Positions 1-5,843 are shown, counted from the stretch's first letter. The stretch is DNA of 8,280 nt from an archaeon UBA55 (GCA_002495465.1 DAFN01000001.1:185-8464), one strand, 5' to 3'. Numbers and translations: made by a program. The notes: generated by a model not told the origin, from the letters alone.

Positions 1-10
1 TTTTTTAATA

Positions 11-1105
11 TCACTTCTTTTTGGCATTCATTGCCTCCACAAACTTGTCAAACAAATATTCATTATCCCTCGGGCCCGGGCATCCCTCTGGGTGGTATTG
101 GACTGAAAATATTGGAAGATCCTTGTGACGCATTCCTTCGACAGAGCCATCATTAAGGTTTACATGGGTAACTTCAAAACCAGTCTTCTCCAAACTTTTT
201 TCATCGATAGAGTAGCCATGGTTTTGGGTTGTTATGTGAACTCGTCCAGTTTCCAGCTCCTTTACTCCGTGGTTTAATCCACGGTGTCCGAATTTAAGTT
301 TGTAAGCCTTAGCCCCAGCCGCCAGCCCTATTATCTGGTGACCGAGGCAAATCCCAAAAAGTGGGATTTCACCAAACAAACTCTTTACAGTATCGATAAG
401 ATAGGAAGCTTTCGACGGATCTCCTGGTCCGTTCGAAATCATTACTCCGTCTGCTTCTTTAAGAATATTTTTTGCTCCAGTTCCCGCCGGAACAACACGG
501 ACGGTAACTCCCCTCTTAACAAGACACCTAATTATATTCTCTTTGGCACCACAGTCTATCAAAGTAACCTTCAGATTTCCATCTGCTTCGTATATTTCTT
601 CATTCTTTCTCGAGACTTCCGGAAGCAGATCCTCATTGTCAGGATAAGGTGTTTTCCGAAGCTCTTCTGCAACTTTTTCTGTGTCAATACCCTCTCTGCA
701 AATTTTTCCTCGCATTGTTCCATGCTTGCGTAGTTTTCTGGTAAGTGCTCTTGTGTCTATTCCCTGCAGTCCTGGGATTTTATAGTCCTTAAGAAAAGTC
801 CCAAGTGTTTTTTCTGCCCTGTGATTTGAGGGAAACTCACAGGCTCCTGAAACCAGGAGTCCACGGACTTGTATTTCTTTTGATTCAAAATCCTCACTAT
901 TTATTCCATAATTCCCAGCAAGCGGATATGTCATAGTAAGTATTTGTCCGCGGTATGAGGGGTCAGTAAGAGCCTCCTGATATCCAGTCATTCCTGTGCT
1001 AAATACAACCTCTCCAAAAACCTCAGAAGATGCTCCGAAAAACTCCCCTTTAAAAACAACTCCATCCTCTAATACAAGCAGCGCCTTTTCTCCCACAATT
1101 TCCAC
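11..1105 (-). CDS. carA: Carbamoyl-phosphate synthase small (glutaminase) subunit
   Basis: CarA hydrolyses glutamine and passes ammonia to the large subunit CarB, which makes carbamoyl phosphate for pyrimidines and arginine in the cytoplasm. The 364-aa protein has the usual length and two-domain order: the CarA-specific N-terminal domain (about 6-135, with GMTGYQEALTDPSYRGQ at 38-54) and a class I glutamine amidotransferase domain (about 178-355). The catalytic triad is visible: C253 in GICLGHQ and H338/E340 in QYHPEG. The NGPGDP oxyanion-loop motif is at 225-230. The start is a GTG; a weak Shine-Dalgarno-like AGGT (1111-1108) lies just upstream. A second in-frame GTG at codon 4 is a possible alternative. 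The gene is complete, stops 10 bases from the window edge, and is divergent from the glmU-like gene. carB is not in the window and could follow outside it. Confidence 0.97.
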   Translation of the reverse strand: MEIVGEKALLVLEDGVVFKGEFFGASSEVFGEVVFSTGMTGYQEALTDPSYRGQILTMTYPLAGNYGINSEDFESKEIQVRGLLVSGACEFPSNHRAEKTLGTFLKDYKIPGLQGIDTRALTRKLRKHGTMRGKICREGIDTEKVAEELRKTPYPDNEDLLPEVSRKNEEIYEADGNLKVTLIDCGAKENIIRCLVKRGVTVRVVPAGTGAKNILKEADGVMISNGPGDPSKASYLIDTVKSLFGEIPLFGICLGHQIIGLAAGAKAYKLKFGHRGLNHGVKELETGRVHITTQNHGYSIDEKSLEKTGFEVTHVNLNDGSVEGMRHKDLPIFSVQYHPEGCPGPRDNEYLFDKFVEAMNAKKK

Positions 1106-1212
1106 TCTACCTACTAAGCCCGCTAATCATTTGAAGATTAAATAATTATCTACAATCCAAATAAAAACTATTTTAGAAAGCTTTATAGCAGTAGTAATAC
1201 GGTAAATTAAGG
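1106..1212. promoter_or_regulatory. Divergent promoter region of carA and glmU-like operon
   Basis: These 107 bases separate two divergent starts. On the plus strand, AAAGCTTTATAG (1177-1188) is a good box A; its TATA centre lies about 29 bases before the ATG at 1213, so the mRNA should be nearly leaderless. On the minus strand two A/T-rich box A candidates exist, around 1136-1150 and 1157-1170; which one is used decides whether carA has a leader of roughly 12 or 33 bases. Promoter positions are inferred from spacing. Confidence 0.6.
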
Positions 1213-2436
1213 ATGAAAGGAGTAATTCTGGCGGCTGGTGGTGGAACCCGCCTTGCCCCTCTGACTAACACACGGGCGAAGCCTGCAATCCCTGTGGCTA
1301 ATAAGCCTCTTATAGAGCACATAATAGCTTCCCTTAAGGGAGCAGGAATAGAGGATATAGTAATCATTGTAAATACTTCAGGGGAACTCGAAAAGCTACT
1401 CGAAGATGGTTCTCAGCTTGGGGTGAAATTAAAGTACGTAGTTCAGGAAGAGCAGCTCGGAACTGCACACGCAATTTCACTCGTCAAAGAAATGGTAACT
1501 GAGCCCTTTATACTTGTAAATGGTGACAACCTAGTTCCTCGTTCAGTCGTTAATGAACTTATCGAGAAATTCAACGGAACGGCAACCATAACTCTTCTAA
1601 AAGCTGAGGATCTTTCATCTCTGAGTACTTGTGAGCTTGATGGAAATAAGGTTCTGAAAATCATAGAAAAGCCAAAAGCGGGTGAGGAACTAAGTCCCTA
1701 TGCATCCATAGGAACTTATGCATTTTCTCCAGAGATTTTTGATTACATAGATAAGGTTGAGAAATCTCCTCGGGGGGAGTACGAACTCCCGAGCGCGATG
1801 GATCTGATGCTGAGGGATGGAAAAGAGATGACTTGGGTTGAAACAGAGCAGTTTCAGCACCTCAGCCATCCTTGGGACATGCTCAGCGAAACTGTTGTTT
1901 TTCTCGACCTAATGGAAGAATCGAGAGAGGGAACAATAGAAGAAGGAGCTATTCTGAAAGGAAAGGTCTCTATTGGAAAAGGCACCGTAATAAAATCAGG
2001 CTCCTATATAGAGGGTCCTGTTCTCATCGGAGAAAATTGTACAATAGGTCCAAACTGCTTCATCAGGGCTTACACAACAATTGGAAATAATTGCAGAGTA
2101 GGAAATGCAGTTGAGATAAAAAATTCCGTCATTTTTGACGGGACAAACGTTCCTCACCTTTCATATATTGGAGATTCAGTAATTGGGGAGAATGTAAACT
2201 TCGGTGCAGGCACAGTTCTCGCTAATTTCCGTTTGGATAAAAAGAACATAAAGATGGAAATCAAGGGGGAGCTTGTGGACACAGAAAGGAAAAAACTTGG
2301 AGCAATAGTTGGAGATAACACCAAATTTGGTTCAAATGTTGTTGTTAATCCTGGAAGAAAAATAGGAGCGAACTGCAACATATGGCCAGGAACTGTAGTT
2401 ACGAAGGATCTTGATGACGGGGAAGATTACAAGTGA
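1213..2436 (+). CDS. GlmU-like bifunctional sugar-1-phosphate nucleotidylyltransferase/acetyltransferase
   Basis: Predicted to join a sugar 1-phosphate to a nucleotide (UTP or dTTP) and to acetylate an amino-sugar phosphate, giving UDP-GlcNAc or a related activated sugar for glycans in the cytoplasm. The 407-aa protein has an N-terminal nucleotidyltransferase domain (1-230) with LAAGGGTRL at 6-14, K23, QLGTAHA at 81-87, metal-binding NGD at 103-105 and EKP at 152-154. A C-terminal left-handed beta-helix of hexapeptide repeats runs from about 240 to 396. H315 in VPHLSYIGDS matches the catalytic histidine region of GlmU acetyltransferases, and GAGTVLANFR (331-340) matches the acceptor-site segment. 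The architecture resembles the archaeal ST0452-type enzymes, some of which also use dTTP. Substrate choice cannot be read from the sequence. The start is supported by the box A spacing. Its TGA is one base before the tmk ATG, so the two genes form an operon. Confidence 0.93.
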   Translation: MKGVILAAGGGTRLAPLTNTRAKPAIPVANKPLIEHIIASLKGAGIEDIVIIVNTSGELEKLLEDGSQLGVKLKYVVQEEQLGTAHAISLVKEMVTEPFILVNGDNLVPRSVVNELIEKFNGTATITLLKAEDLSSLSTCELDGNKVLKIIEKPKAGEELSPYASIGTYAFSPEIFDYIDKVEKSPRGEYELPSAMDLMLRDGKEMTWVETEQFQHLSHPWDMLSETVVFLDLMEESREGTIEEGAILKGKVSIGKGTVIKSGSYIEGPVLIGENCTIGPNCFIRAYTTIGNNCRVGNAVEIKNSVIFDGTNVPHLSYIGDSVIGENVNFGAGTVLANFRLDKKNIKMEIKGELVDTERKKLGAIVGDNTKFGSNVVVNPGRKIGANCNIWPGTVVTKDLDDGEDYK

Positions 2437-2437
2437 T

Positions 2438-3013
2438 ATGGCTGGGAAATTCATAATATTCGAAGGATTGGACGGCAGCGGAAAATCTACCCACGCAAAA
2501 CTTCTTTCAGAGTGGCTTGAGTCAAAAGCTCTTAAAGTTCTACATACTAAAGAGCCAAGCCAGGGAAAAATAGGAAAGCTTCTCCGAGACTACCTTAAAG
2601 ACAAGGATTCGGGTGGCCGCGTTGATGCCCTTCTTTTCACTGCAGACAGAGCGGAGCATCTTGAAAGAGAAATACTTCCGGCCTTAGAGCGGGGCGATAT
2701 TGTGATTTGTGAGCGCTACAAGTACTCAACAATAGCTTATCAGGCGGCACAGGGAGAAGATATGGACTGGCTTATCGGACTCAACGAGTTCGCAAGGGAG
2801 CCTGACCTGTCACTTTTCCTTGATTTGGAATCTGATATTGCATTGCGGCGTTCAGACGAAAGTGAAAAATTTGAAGCTCTGGATTTCCTAACAACTACAC
2901 GCGAGAATTACATGAAATTTTCTGATAGCTTTATAATTGTTGATGCCAACAAAAACAGAGATGATGTCCAGAAAGAACTTCGCAGAATTGTCGGCGAATT
3001 CCTAAATTTATAA
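2438..3013 (+). CDS. tmk: Thymidylate kinase
   Basis: Phosphorylates dTMP to dTDP with ATP, the step before dTTP in DNA precursor synthesis. The 191-aa protein has the P-loop EGLDGSGKST at residues 9-18, the EP pair at 39-40 in the dTMP-binding region, the family motif ERYKYS at 92-97 (DRYxxS in many relatives, here Glu for Asp), FLDL at 127-130 and an arginine pair at 137-138 before the lid region. The chosen ATG starts one base after the stop of the upstream gene (TGATATG), which suggests translational coupling; an in-frame ATG at 2411 would add nine residues inside the previous gene and lacks family support. The pairing with a nucleotide-sugar gene raises the possibility that dTTP feeds sugar activation, but tmk is a housekeeping gene and this is only inference. 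Confidence 0.95.
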   Translation: MAGKFIIFEGLDGSGKSTHAKLLSEWLESKALKVLHTKEPSQGKIGKLLRDYLKDKDSGGRVDALLFTADRAEHLEREILPALERGDIVICERYKYSTIAYQAAQGEDMDWLIGLNEFAREPDLSLFLDLESDIALRRSDESEKFEALDFLTTTRENYMKFSDSFIIVDANKNRDDVQKELRRIVGEFLNL

Positions 3014-3027
3014 TAAATAATTAGGAG
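3013..3027 (+). repeat. 15-bp direct repeat, copy 1
   Basis: ATAAATAATTAGGAG occurs here and again, identically, at 3233-3247. This copy overlaps the last base of the tmk stop codon and is directly followed by the tRNA 3'-end fragment. The pair brackets the tRNA-Pro gene. Confidence 0.7.
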
Positions 3028-3028
3028 T

Positions 3029-3050
3029 GGGGTCGAGGAGATTCGGAACC
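3029..3050 (-). pseudogene. Partial tRNA 3'-end copy (T-arm and acceptor strand)
   Basis: Bases 3029-3043 (GGGGTCGAGGAGATT) are identical to 3111-3125, the 3' end of the neighbouring tRNA-Pro, in the same orientation and offset by 82 bases. The next bases still resemble a T-arm on the minus strand (GGTTCCGAATC) but carry an extra base. The rest of a tRNA cannot be found between here and the intact gene, so this is a fragment. It could be a scar of integration at the tRNA 3' end, or a collapsed tandem duplication. The segment also pairs with CTCCTCG at 3075-3081. Confidence 0.6.
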
Positions 3051-3054
3051 AATC

Positions 3055-3073
3055 TTTTTCCCTCGTCGTTTTT
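3055..3073 (+). terminator. T-tract terminators after tmk
   Basis: Two runs of five T (3055-3059 and 3069-3073) lie 42-60 bases after the tmk stop on the plus strand. Archaeal RNA polymerase terminates at such T-runs. They sit inside a potential stem between CGAGGAG (3034-3040) and CTCCTCG (3075-3081). Confidence 0.4.
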
Positions 3074-3096
3074 ACTCCTCGGCAAAAACATTGATG

Positions 3097-3104
3097 AAAA
3101 AAAA
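3097..3104 (-). terminator. T8 terminator of tRNA-Pro
   Basis: On the minus strand a run of eight T begins six bases after the discriminator base of tRNA-Pro. This is a typical archaeal termination signal for a short RNA gene. Confidence 0.6.
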
Positions 3105-3109
3105 TTTAA

Positions 3110-3183
3110 TGGGGTCGAGGAGATTTGAACTCCCGATCTCCTGCTCCCAAAGCAGGCATCATACCAAGCTAGACCACGACCCC
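3110..3183 (-). tRNA. tRNA-Pro (anticodon UGG)
   Basis: The minus strand folds into a complete cloverleaf. The acceptor stem GGGGTCG/CGACCCC has seven perfect pairs with discriminator A. The D-arm carries AGCTTGGTA in its loop. The anticodon stem CCTGC/GCAGG is perfect and encloses TTTGGGA, giving anticodon TGG (proline). The variable loop is AGATC. The T-arm GGGAG/CTCCT (one G-T pair) encloses TTCAAAT. No CCA is encoded and no intron is present. An A/T-rich box A (TTTAAAATA, 3224-3216) lies about 36 bases before the 5' end, and a T8 run follows the 3' end, so it is probably transcribed alone. Confidence 0.97.
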
Positions 3184-3214
3184 GTGTCTTAAACAAATAG
3201 ACCTAGCTTAAGTT

Positions 3215-3229
3215 ATATTTTAAACCTTT
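3215..3229 (-). promoter_or_regulatory. Box A promoter of tRNA-Pro
   Basis: The minus strand reads AAAGGTTTAAAATAT, a BRE-like purine run followed by a TATA box, with its centre about 36 bases before the mature 5' end. That would give a leader of about ten bases for removal by RNase P. Confidence 0.55.
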
Positions 3230-3232
3230 CAT

Positions 3233-3247
3233 ATAAATAATTAGGAG
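3233..3247 (+). repeat. 15-bp direct repeat, copy 2
   Basis: Identical to 3013-3027, 220 bases away, on the 5' side of tRNA-Pro and immediately before the 3247-3273 hairpin. On the minus strand it is the T-rich tract that follows that hairpin. Confidence 0.7.
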
Positions 3248-3273
3248 AGGCAGCGCAAAAAATGCGCCGCCTC
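3247..3273 (-). terminator. Strong hairpin after the RAM-domain gene
   Basis: GAGGC (3247-3251) pairs with GCCTC (3269-3273), and GCGCA (3253-3257) with TGCGC (3263-3267), with one A-C mismatch between the two blocks and a five-base loop. It starts nine bases after the stop of the minus-strand gene and is followed on that strand by CTCCTAATTATTTAT. A terminator or mRNA 3'-end stabiliser is likely. Hairpins are not required for archaeal termination, so a second role is possible. Confidence 0.5.
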
Positions 3274-3281
3274 ATGACAAG

Positions 3282-3509
3282 TCAGAGCCCTATCATCGTT
3301 GTTGTCATCATTATGTTCGGAACGCTCTGGATTCTACGCACCAAAAATTCATTTAGGTTATCAAGACTACTCGATTCCGCTTTTATGAAGACGTCATAGT
3401 CTCCATATACATTGTGTACTTCCTTGATTTCCCCTATCTCTTTTAGGTCGTTGAGGACCTCTCTCTCTTTCCCTGTTTTTGTTGTTGCCAGGATAAACGC
3501 TGTTACCAT
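3282..3509 (-). CDS. Stand-alone RAM-domain protein (Lrp/AsnC ligand-binding domain without HTH)
   Basis: This 75-aa protein consists of the effector-binding RAM domain of Lrp/AsnC regulators, with no DNA-binding helix-turn-helix. The beta-alpha-beta-beta-alpha-beta order is visible: TAFILATT (3-10), a helix with KEREVLNDLKEI, EVHNVYG (30-36), GDYDVFIKAE (36-45), the helix LDNLNEFLVRRI (49-60) and the last strand TTTMIGL. Such proteins form small rings or dimers that bind amino acids or other small ligands, and may pair with full-length Lrp proteins. The start is well supported: AGGTGGTG (3524-3517) is a strong Shine-Dalgarno seven bases before the ATG. It is divergent from a full Lrp-type gene at 3652, which suggests a functional pair; the ligand is unknown. 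Confidence 0.9.
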   Translation of the reverse strand: MVTAFILATTKTGKEREVLNDLKEIGEIKEVHNVYGDYDVFIKAESSSLDNLNEFLVRRIQSVPNIMMTTTMIGL

Positions 3510-3516
3510 TGGGCAT

Positions 3517-3552
3517 CACCACCTACTCTCGATAGGGGGTGTATCTATATAT
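3517..3552 (-). promoter_or_regulatory. Promoter and Shine-Dalgarno of the RAM-domain gene
   Basis: ATATATAGA (minus strand, 3552-3544) serves as TATA box about 40 bases before the ATG, predicting a leader of about 15 bases that just holds AGGTGGTG. Unlike the leaderless-type genes in this window, this mRNA should start translation through 16S rRNA pairing. Confidence 0.6.
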
Positions 3553-3558
3553 CCCTTG

Positions 3559-3573
3559 CCACAATTTTTGTGG
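3559..3573. promoter_or_regulatory. Palindromic operator candidate between the two Lrp-type genes
   Basis: CCACAA TTT TTGTGG is a perfect inverted repeat with six-base arms and a three-base T spacer. It lies just upstream of the TATA box of the RAM-domain gene and about 38 bases upstream of the Lrp box A. Lrp-family proteins bind short palindromes with an A/T-rich centre, and many control their own genes, so this is a candidate binding site. Binding is inferred. Confidence 0.4.
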
Positions 3574-3606
3574 ACAAATTAATAAAAAAAGAGAAAAAAT
3601 TAACAA

Positions 3607-3620
3607 AAAGCTTATTAATA
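3607..3620 (+). promoter_or_regulatory. Box A promoter of the Lrp-type gene
   Basis: AAAGCTTATTAATA is a BRE-TATA element centred about 37 bases before the ATG at 3652. Transcription should start near 3640, which is downstream of the ATG at 3631 and so argues for the 3652 start. Confidence 0.6.
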
Positions 3621-3651
3621 CCCACTTCTTATGGTCATTTGTGCAGGTACT

Positions 3652-4125
3652 ATGACGAAGCTTGACGATAAAGATAAAAAAATACTTCATGAGCTGCAGG
3701 ATAACTGCAGACAGTCCTCTCGGGATCTTTCTAAGAAATTAGATTTGCCAGCTTCGACAATTCACCAGAGAATTAAGAAGCTTGAAAAGTCAGGAATCAT
3801 CTCCGGATATACAGCGCTTGTAAATCCTGAAAAAGTCGGCTACAATTCATCTGCAATAATATTCATAGAGTACAATCATTATGATGCAAAGAAAAATAAT
3901 TTGTCCCAGGACGCTCTCTTGGAAAAAATTTCAAAACTTCCTAACGTTCAGGAGGCTCACATGGTCACAGGTGTAGAGGATATTGTCATCAAAGTTGTTG
4001 GTAAAACTGATAGGGATATAGGGGCCTTTGTAATAAAAACACTCAGGGATATTCCTGGCATATTCAAAACAAAAACAGGAATAATACTCGCAAGCACCAA
4101 GGATTCCAGAAAGATTTTCTTCTAA
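3652..4125 (+). CDS. Lrp/AsnC family transcriptional regulator
   Basis: A DNA-binding regulator that responds to amino acids or related metabolites. The 157-aa protein starts with the standard Lrp opening (LDDKDKKILHELQDNCRQ, 4-21), a winged helix-turn-helix to about residue 60 with the recognition helix around PASTIHQRIKKLEKSG, and a RAM ligand-binding domain (66-149) including GVEDIVIKV (107-115). The RAM domain has a longer loop (residues 75-90, DAKKNNLSQ) than its stand-alone neighbour. The ATG at 3631 would add seven residues but lies upstream of the predicted transcript start. Its stop is eight bases from the stop of the convergent Sec61-beta gene, and glutamate dehydrogenase is the next gene on this strand; control of that gene is plausible but not shown. 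Confidence 0.93.
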   Translation: MTKLDDKDKKILHELQDNCRQSSRDLSKKLDLPASTIHQRIKKLEKSGIISGYTALVNPEKVGYNSSAIIFIEYNHYDAKKNNLSQDALLEKISKLPNVQEAHMVTGVEDIVIKVVGKTDRDIGAFVIKTLRDIPGIFKTKTGIILASTKDSRKIFF

Positions 4126-4133
4126 ATTAATTT

Positions 4134-4304
4134 TTATAAAAGAGCTCTTCCATAAAGGTGTAGAATTAGCTCTATTACAACTATCAGTCCTGATGCCATT
4201 ATTACGTGCTCAGGCTTAAACTTAAGTCCTGTTCCTTCTTCATCAGAAACACGGAAGATTCCGCCTCCACTTCCTGGCATATTTATTTTTGTCTTCTTTG
4301 CCAT
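4134..4304 (-). CDS. Preprotein translocase subunit Sec61-beta (SecG-type)
   Basis: The small beta subunit of the archaeal SecYE-beta channel, which exports proteins across the cytoplasmic membrane. Translating the minus strand from the ATG at 4304 gives 56 residues: a basic start (MAKKTKINMPGSGGG), the short cytosolic segment FRVSDEEGTGLKFKPEHV (17-34) and one C-terminal membrane helix (about 34-52) ending in GRALL. This is the family plan: Gly/Ser-rich N-terminus, a segment ending in a Pro just before the helix, and a tail anchor. E45 and H49 inside the helix are somewhat polar. TTTAAAA (minus strand, 4334-4328) lies about 28 bases before the start, so the mRNA is probably leaderless. Convergent with the Lrp-type gene and divergent from glutamate dehydrogenase. 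Confidence 0.9.
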   Translation of the reverse strand: MAKKTKINMPGSGGGIFRVSDEEGTGLKFKPEHVIMASGLIVVIELILHLYGRALL

Positions 4305-4386
4305 GAATTATCTGTGGTTGGTGGACTTTTTAAAGCTTTTTAGGAAAGGCTTATATGTTTCTAGAGCTTTCTCTTCCTACAAAACA
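4305..4386. promoter_or_regulatory. Divergent promoters of Sec61-beta and glutamate dehydrogenase
   Basis: The 82-base gap holds two back-to-back TATA elements. On the minus strand, AAAGCTTTAAAAAG (4339-4326) serves Sec61-beta. On the plus strand, AAAGGCTTATATG (4345-4357) lies about 34 bases before the gdh ATG. Their BRE sides almost touch, so one bound factor could affect both. Confidence 0.6.
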
Positions 4387-5658
4387 ATGGACGCATCACT
4401 AAATCCTTTTGAAAACGCATTAAAGCAACTGGAAAATGCACAAAATATAGAGCCGATTGACGAGGATATATATCAAATTCTAAGACGACCTCAGCGCATA
4501 ATAGAGCTTTCTATCCCAGTTAAAATGGACTCTGGAGAATTAAAATTTTTCACGGGCTATCGTGTCCAGTACAATGATGCTCCTGGTCCAACGAAGGGCG
4601 GTATAAGATATCATCCTCAGGTAAGTCTCGATGAGATAATTGCTCTTGCCGCCTGGATGACGTGGAAGTGTTCAGTAGCTGGACTCCCTTACGGAGGTGC
4701 GAAAGGTGGCGTAATTTGCAATCCAAAGGAGATGTCTGAAGGAGAAATTGAGAGGCTCAGCCGGGCTTATGTTCAGTCAATTGCAAATTGTATAGGTCCA
4801 ACTGTGGACATTCCTGCTCCTGATGTTTACACAAATCCTCAGATAATGTCGTGGATGTCCGATGAATACAACAAGATCGTCGGTAAAGAACTGCCTGCCG
4901 CATTCACTGGGAAGCCAGTTGAAAATGGCGGTTCAGAAGGGCGCAATATTTCAACTGGTGTTGGAGGCTCTTTTATTGTCAGAGAAATTTCAAAAAAACT
5001 TGGCCTCAAGCCTAAGGAAACTACTGTTGCTGTTCAAGGCTATGGGAACGCTGGTTCTATAGTTGCGCAGAAACTTCACGAAATGGCTTATAAAATTGTT
5101 GCTGTCAGTGATTCACAAGGCGGAATCTACTCTGAGAAAGGCTTTGACCCCCGTAAAATTCTTACCTGCAAAAGCGAGGTCGGCACAGTCGGAGAATGCG
5201 GGCATATAGGCGTTCTTGCAGAGGGTGCGGAATTCCAGAAGATAACAAATGCGGAGCTTCTGGAACTTGAAGTTGACATATTAATACCTGCTGCTCTTGA
5301 AAATCAAATAACTGTAGAGAATGCGGACAAAATAAAAGCAAAAGCAGTCGTTGAATTGGCAAACGGTCCGACGACACCTGCAGCTGATGAAATTCTCTTC
5401 AAGAAAGGAATTACTGTTGTTCCAGACATACTCGCGAACGCAGGCGGTGTTTCCGTAAGTTATTATGAGTGGTATCAGAACATGAATAACGAGCGCTGGA
5501 CGGAAGAAGATGTATTCAAGAAGCTTGACACACTCTTGACAAAGGCTTTTGTTAATATTTCAGAAAAATCTGATAAGAATAAAATAGACATGCGAACCGC
5601 AGCCTTCATACTCGCAGTTCACAAAGTAGCAGAAAAAGTAAAAGAAAGAGGCTACTAG
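4387..5658 (+). CDS. gdhA: Glutamate dehydrogenase (hexameric Glu/Leu/Phe/Val family)
   Basis: Catalyses reversible oxidative deamination of glutamate to 2-oxoglutarate and ammonia with NAD(P), a hub between carbon and nitrogen metabolism. The 423-aa protein has full family length. The catalytic domain shows YNDAPGPTKGGIRYHP (62-77, K70), K94, the active-site PYGGAKGG (101-108, catalytic K106) and DIPAPDVYT (141-149, D146). The Rossmann domain has QGYGNAGS (217-224) and, after the second strand, VSDSQGGIY; coenzyme preference cannot be decided. The ATG at 4387 is chosen because an upstream ATG at 4303 would add 28 residues unlike the family and would lie before the predicted promoter. A T-rich tract follows the stop. 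Paralogues acting on Leu or Phe share these motifs, but the ANGPTTP and LANAGGV segments fit glutamate dehydrogenase well. Confidence 0.95.
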   Translation: MDASLNPFENALKQLENAQNIEPIDEDIYQILRRPQRIIELSIPVKMDSGELKFFTGYRVQYNDAPGPTKGGIRYHPQVSLDEIIALAAWMTWKCSVAGLPYGGAKGGVICNPKEMSEGEIERLSRAYVQSIANCIGPTVDIPAPDVYTNPQIMSWMSDEYNKIVGKELPAAFTGKPVENGGSEGRNISTGVGGSFIVREISKKLGLKPKETTVAVQGYGNAGSIVAQKLHEMAYKIVAVSDSQGGIYSEKGFDPRKILTCKSEVGTVGECGHIGVLAEGAEFQKITNAELLELEVDILIPAALENQITVENADKIKAKAVVELANGPTTPAADEILFKKGITVVPDILANAGGVSVSYYEWYQNMNNERWTEEDVFKKLDTLLTKAFVNISEKSDKNKIDMRTAAFILAVHKVAEKVKERGY

Positions 5659-5663
5659 AGCCC

Positions 5664-5678
5664 CTCTCTTTTATTTCT
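5664..5678 (+). terminator. T-rich terminator after gdh
   Basis: A pyrimidine-rich tract (TCTCTTTTATTTC) begins five bases after the gdh stop and precedes the convergent DUF5679-like gene. It fits archaeal T-tract termination; no strong hairpin accompanies it. Confidence 0.4.
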
Positions 5679-5687
5679 AATTAATTA

Positions 5688-5840
5688 CTAATTTGGAAGG
5701 AATCTGCAAACTGTTGTTCCGCATCCGCTTCCACATGTTCCCTTTGCCATTTTACGGTTGTTTTTTGTGGTTACAACTTTTGCGTCTGTAATGCCTACTT
5801 CCTTCTGGCATTTCATGCACCTTCCTTTGTAGTCAGCCAT
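5688..5840 (-). CDS. Small zinc-ribbon protein (DUF5679-like)
   Basis: A 50-aa protein with two cysteine pairs, C8-x2-C11 (CMKC) and C36-x3-C40 (CGSGC), around a basic centre (KVVTTKNNRKMAKGTC), plus C45 near the C-terminus. The opening (AxYxGxCMKCQKEV) and the core (NNRKMAKGTC) match the DUF5679 family of tiny zinc ribbons of unknown function, common in archaea. The second knuckle has three residues between its cysteines rather than the usual two. The start is supported by AGGAGGGT on the minus strand directly upstream; a longer in-frame ATG at 5882 would put the Shine-Dalgarno inside the gene. A nucleic-acid or ribosome-associated role would suit size and charge, but this is inference. Confidence 0.85.
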   Translation of the reverse strand: MADYKGRCMKCQKEVGITDAKVVTTKNNRKMAKGTCGSGCGTTVCRFLPN

Positions 5841-5843
5841 TTT

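Noticed and set aside
261..300. HisRS-like doubt: Ala for Asp in the RGLxYYT motif of the hisS product
   Set aside because: Considered as a sign of a HisZ-like paralogue, but all other catalytic motifs and the anticodon-binding domain are intact, and I recall the Ala variant from other archaeal HisRS. Positions here are protein residues 261-300.
284..733. 149-codon plus-strand frame opposite carA
   Set aside because: A shadow of carA on the other strand; no promoter, no ribosome site and low-complexity composition.
3029..3183. An integrated mobile element at tRNA-Pro
   Set aside because: Only 67 bases lie between the two 15-bp copies and no integrase or cargo is present; at most it is a scar.
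3008..3196. 62-codon minus-strand frame across tRNA-Pro
   Set aside because: It is the tRNA gene and its flanks read as codons; no ribosome site and no protein features.
4303..4386. Upstream extension of glutamate dehydrogenase by 28 residues
   Set aside because: It overlaps the promoter and the Sec61-beta start codon, and the residues do not resemble the family N-terminus.
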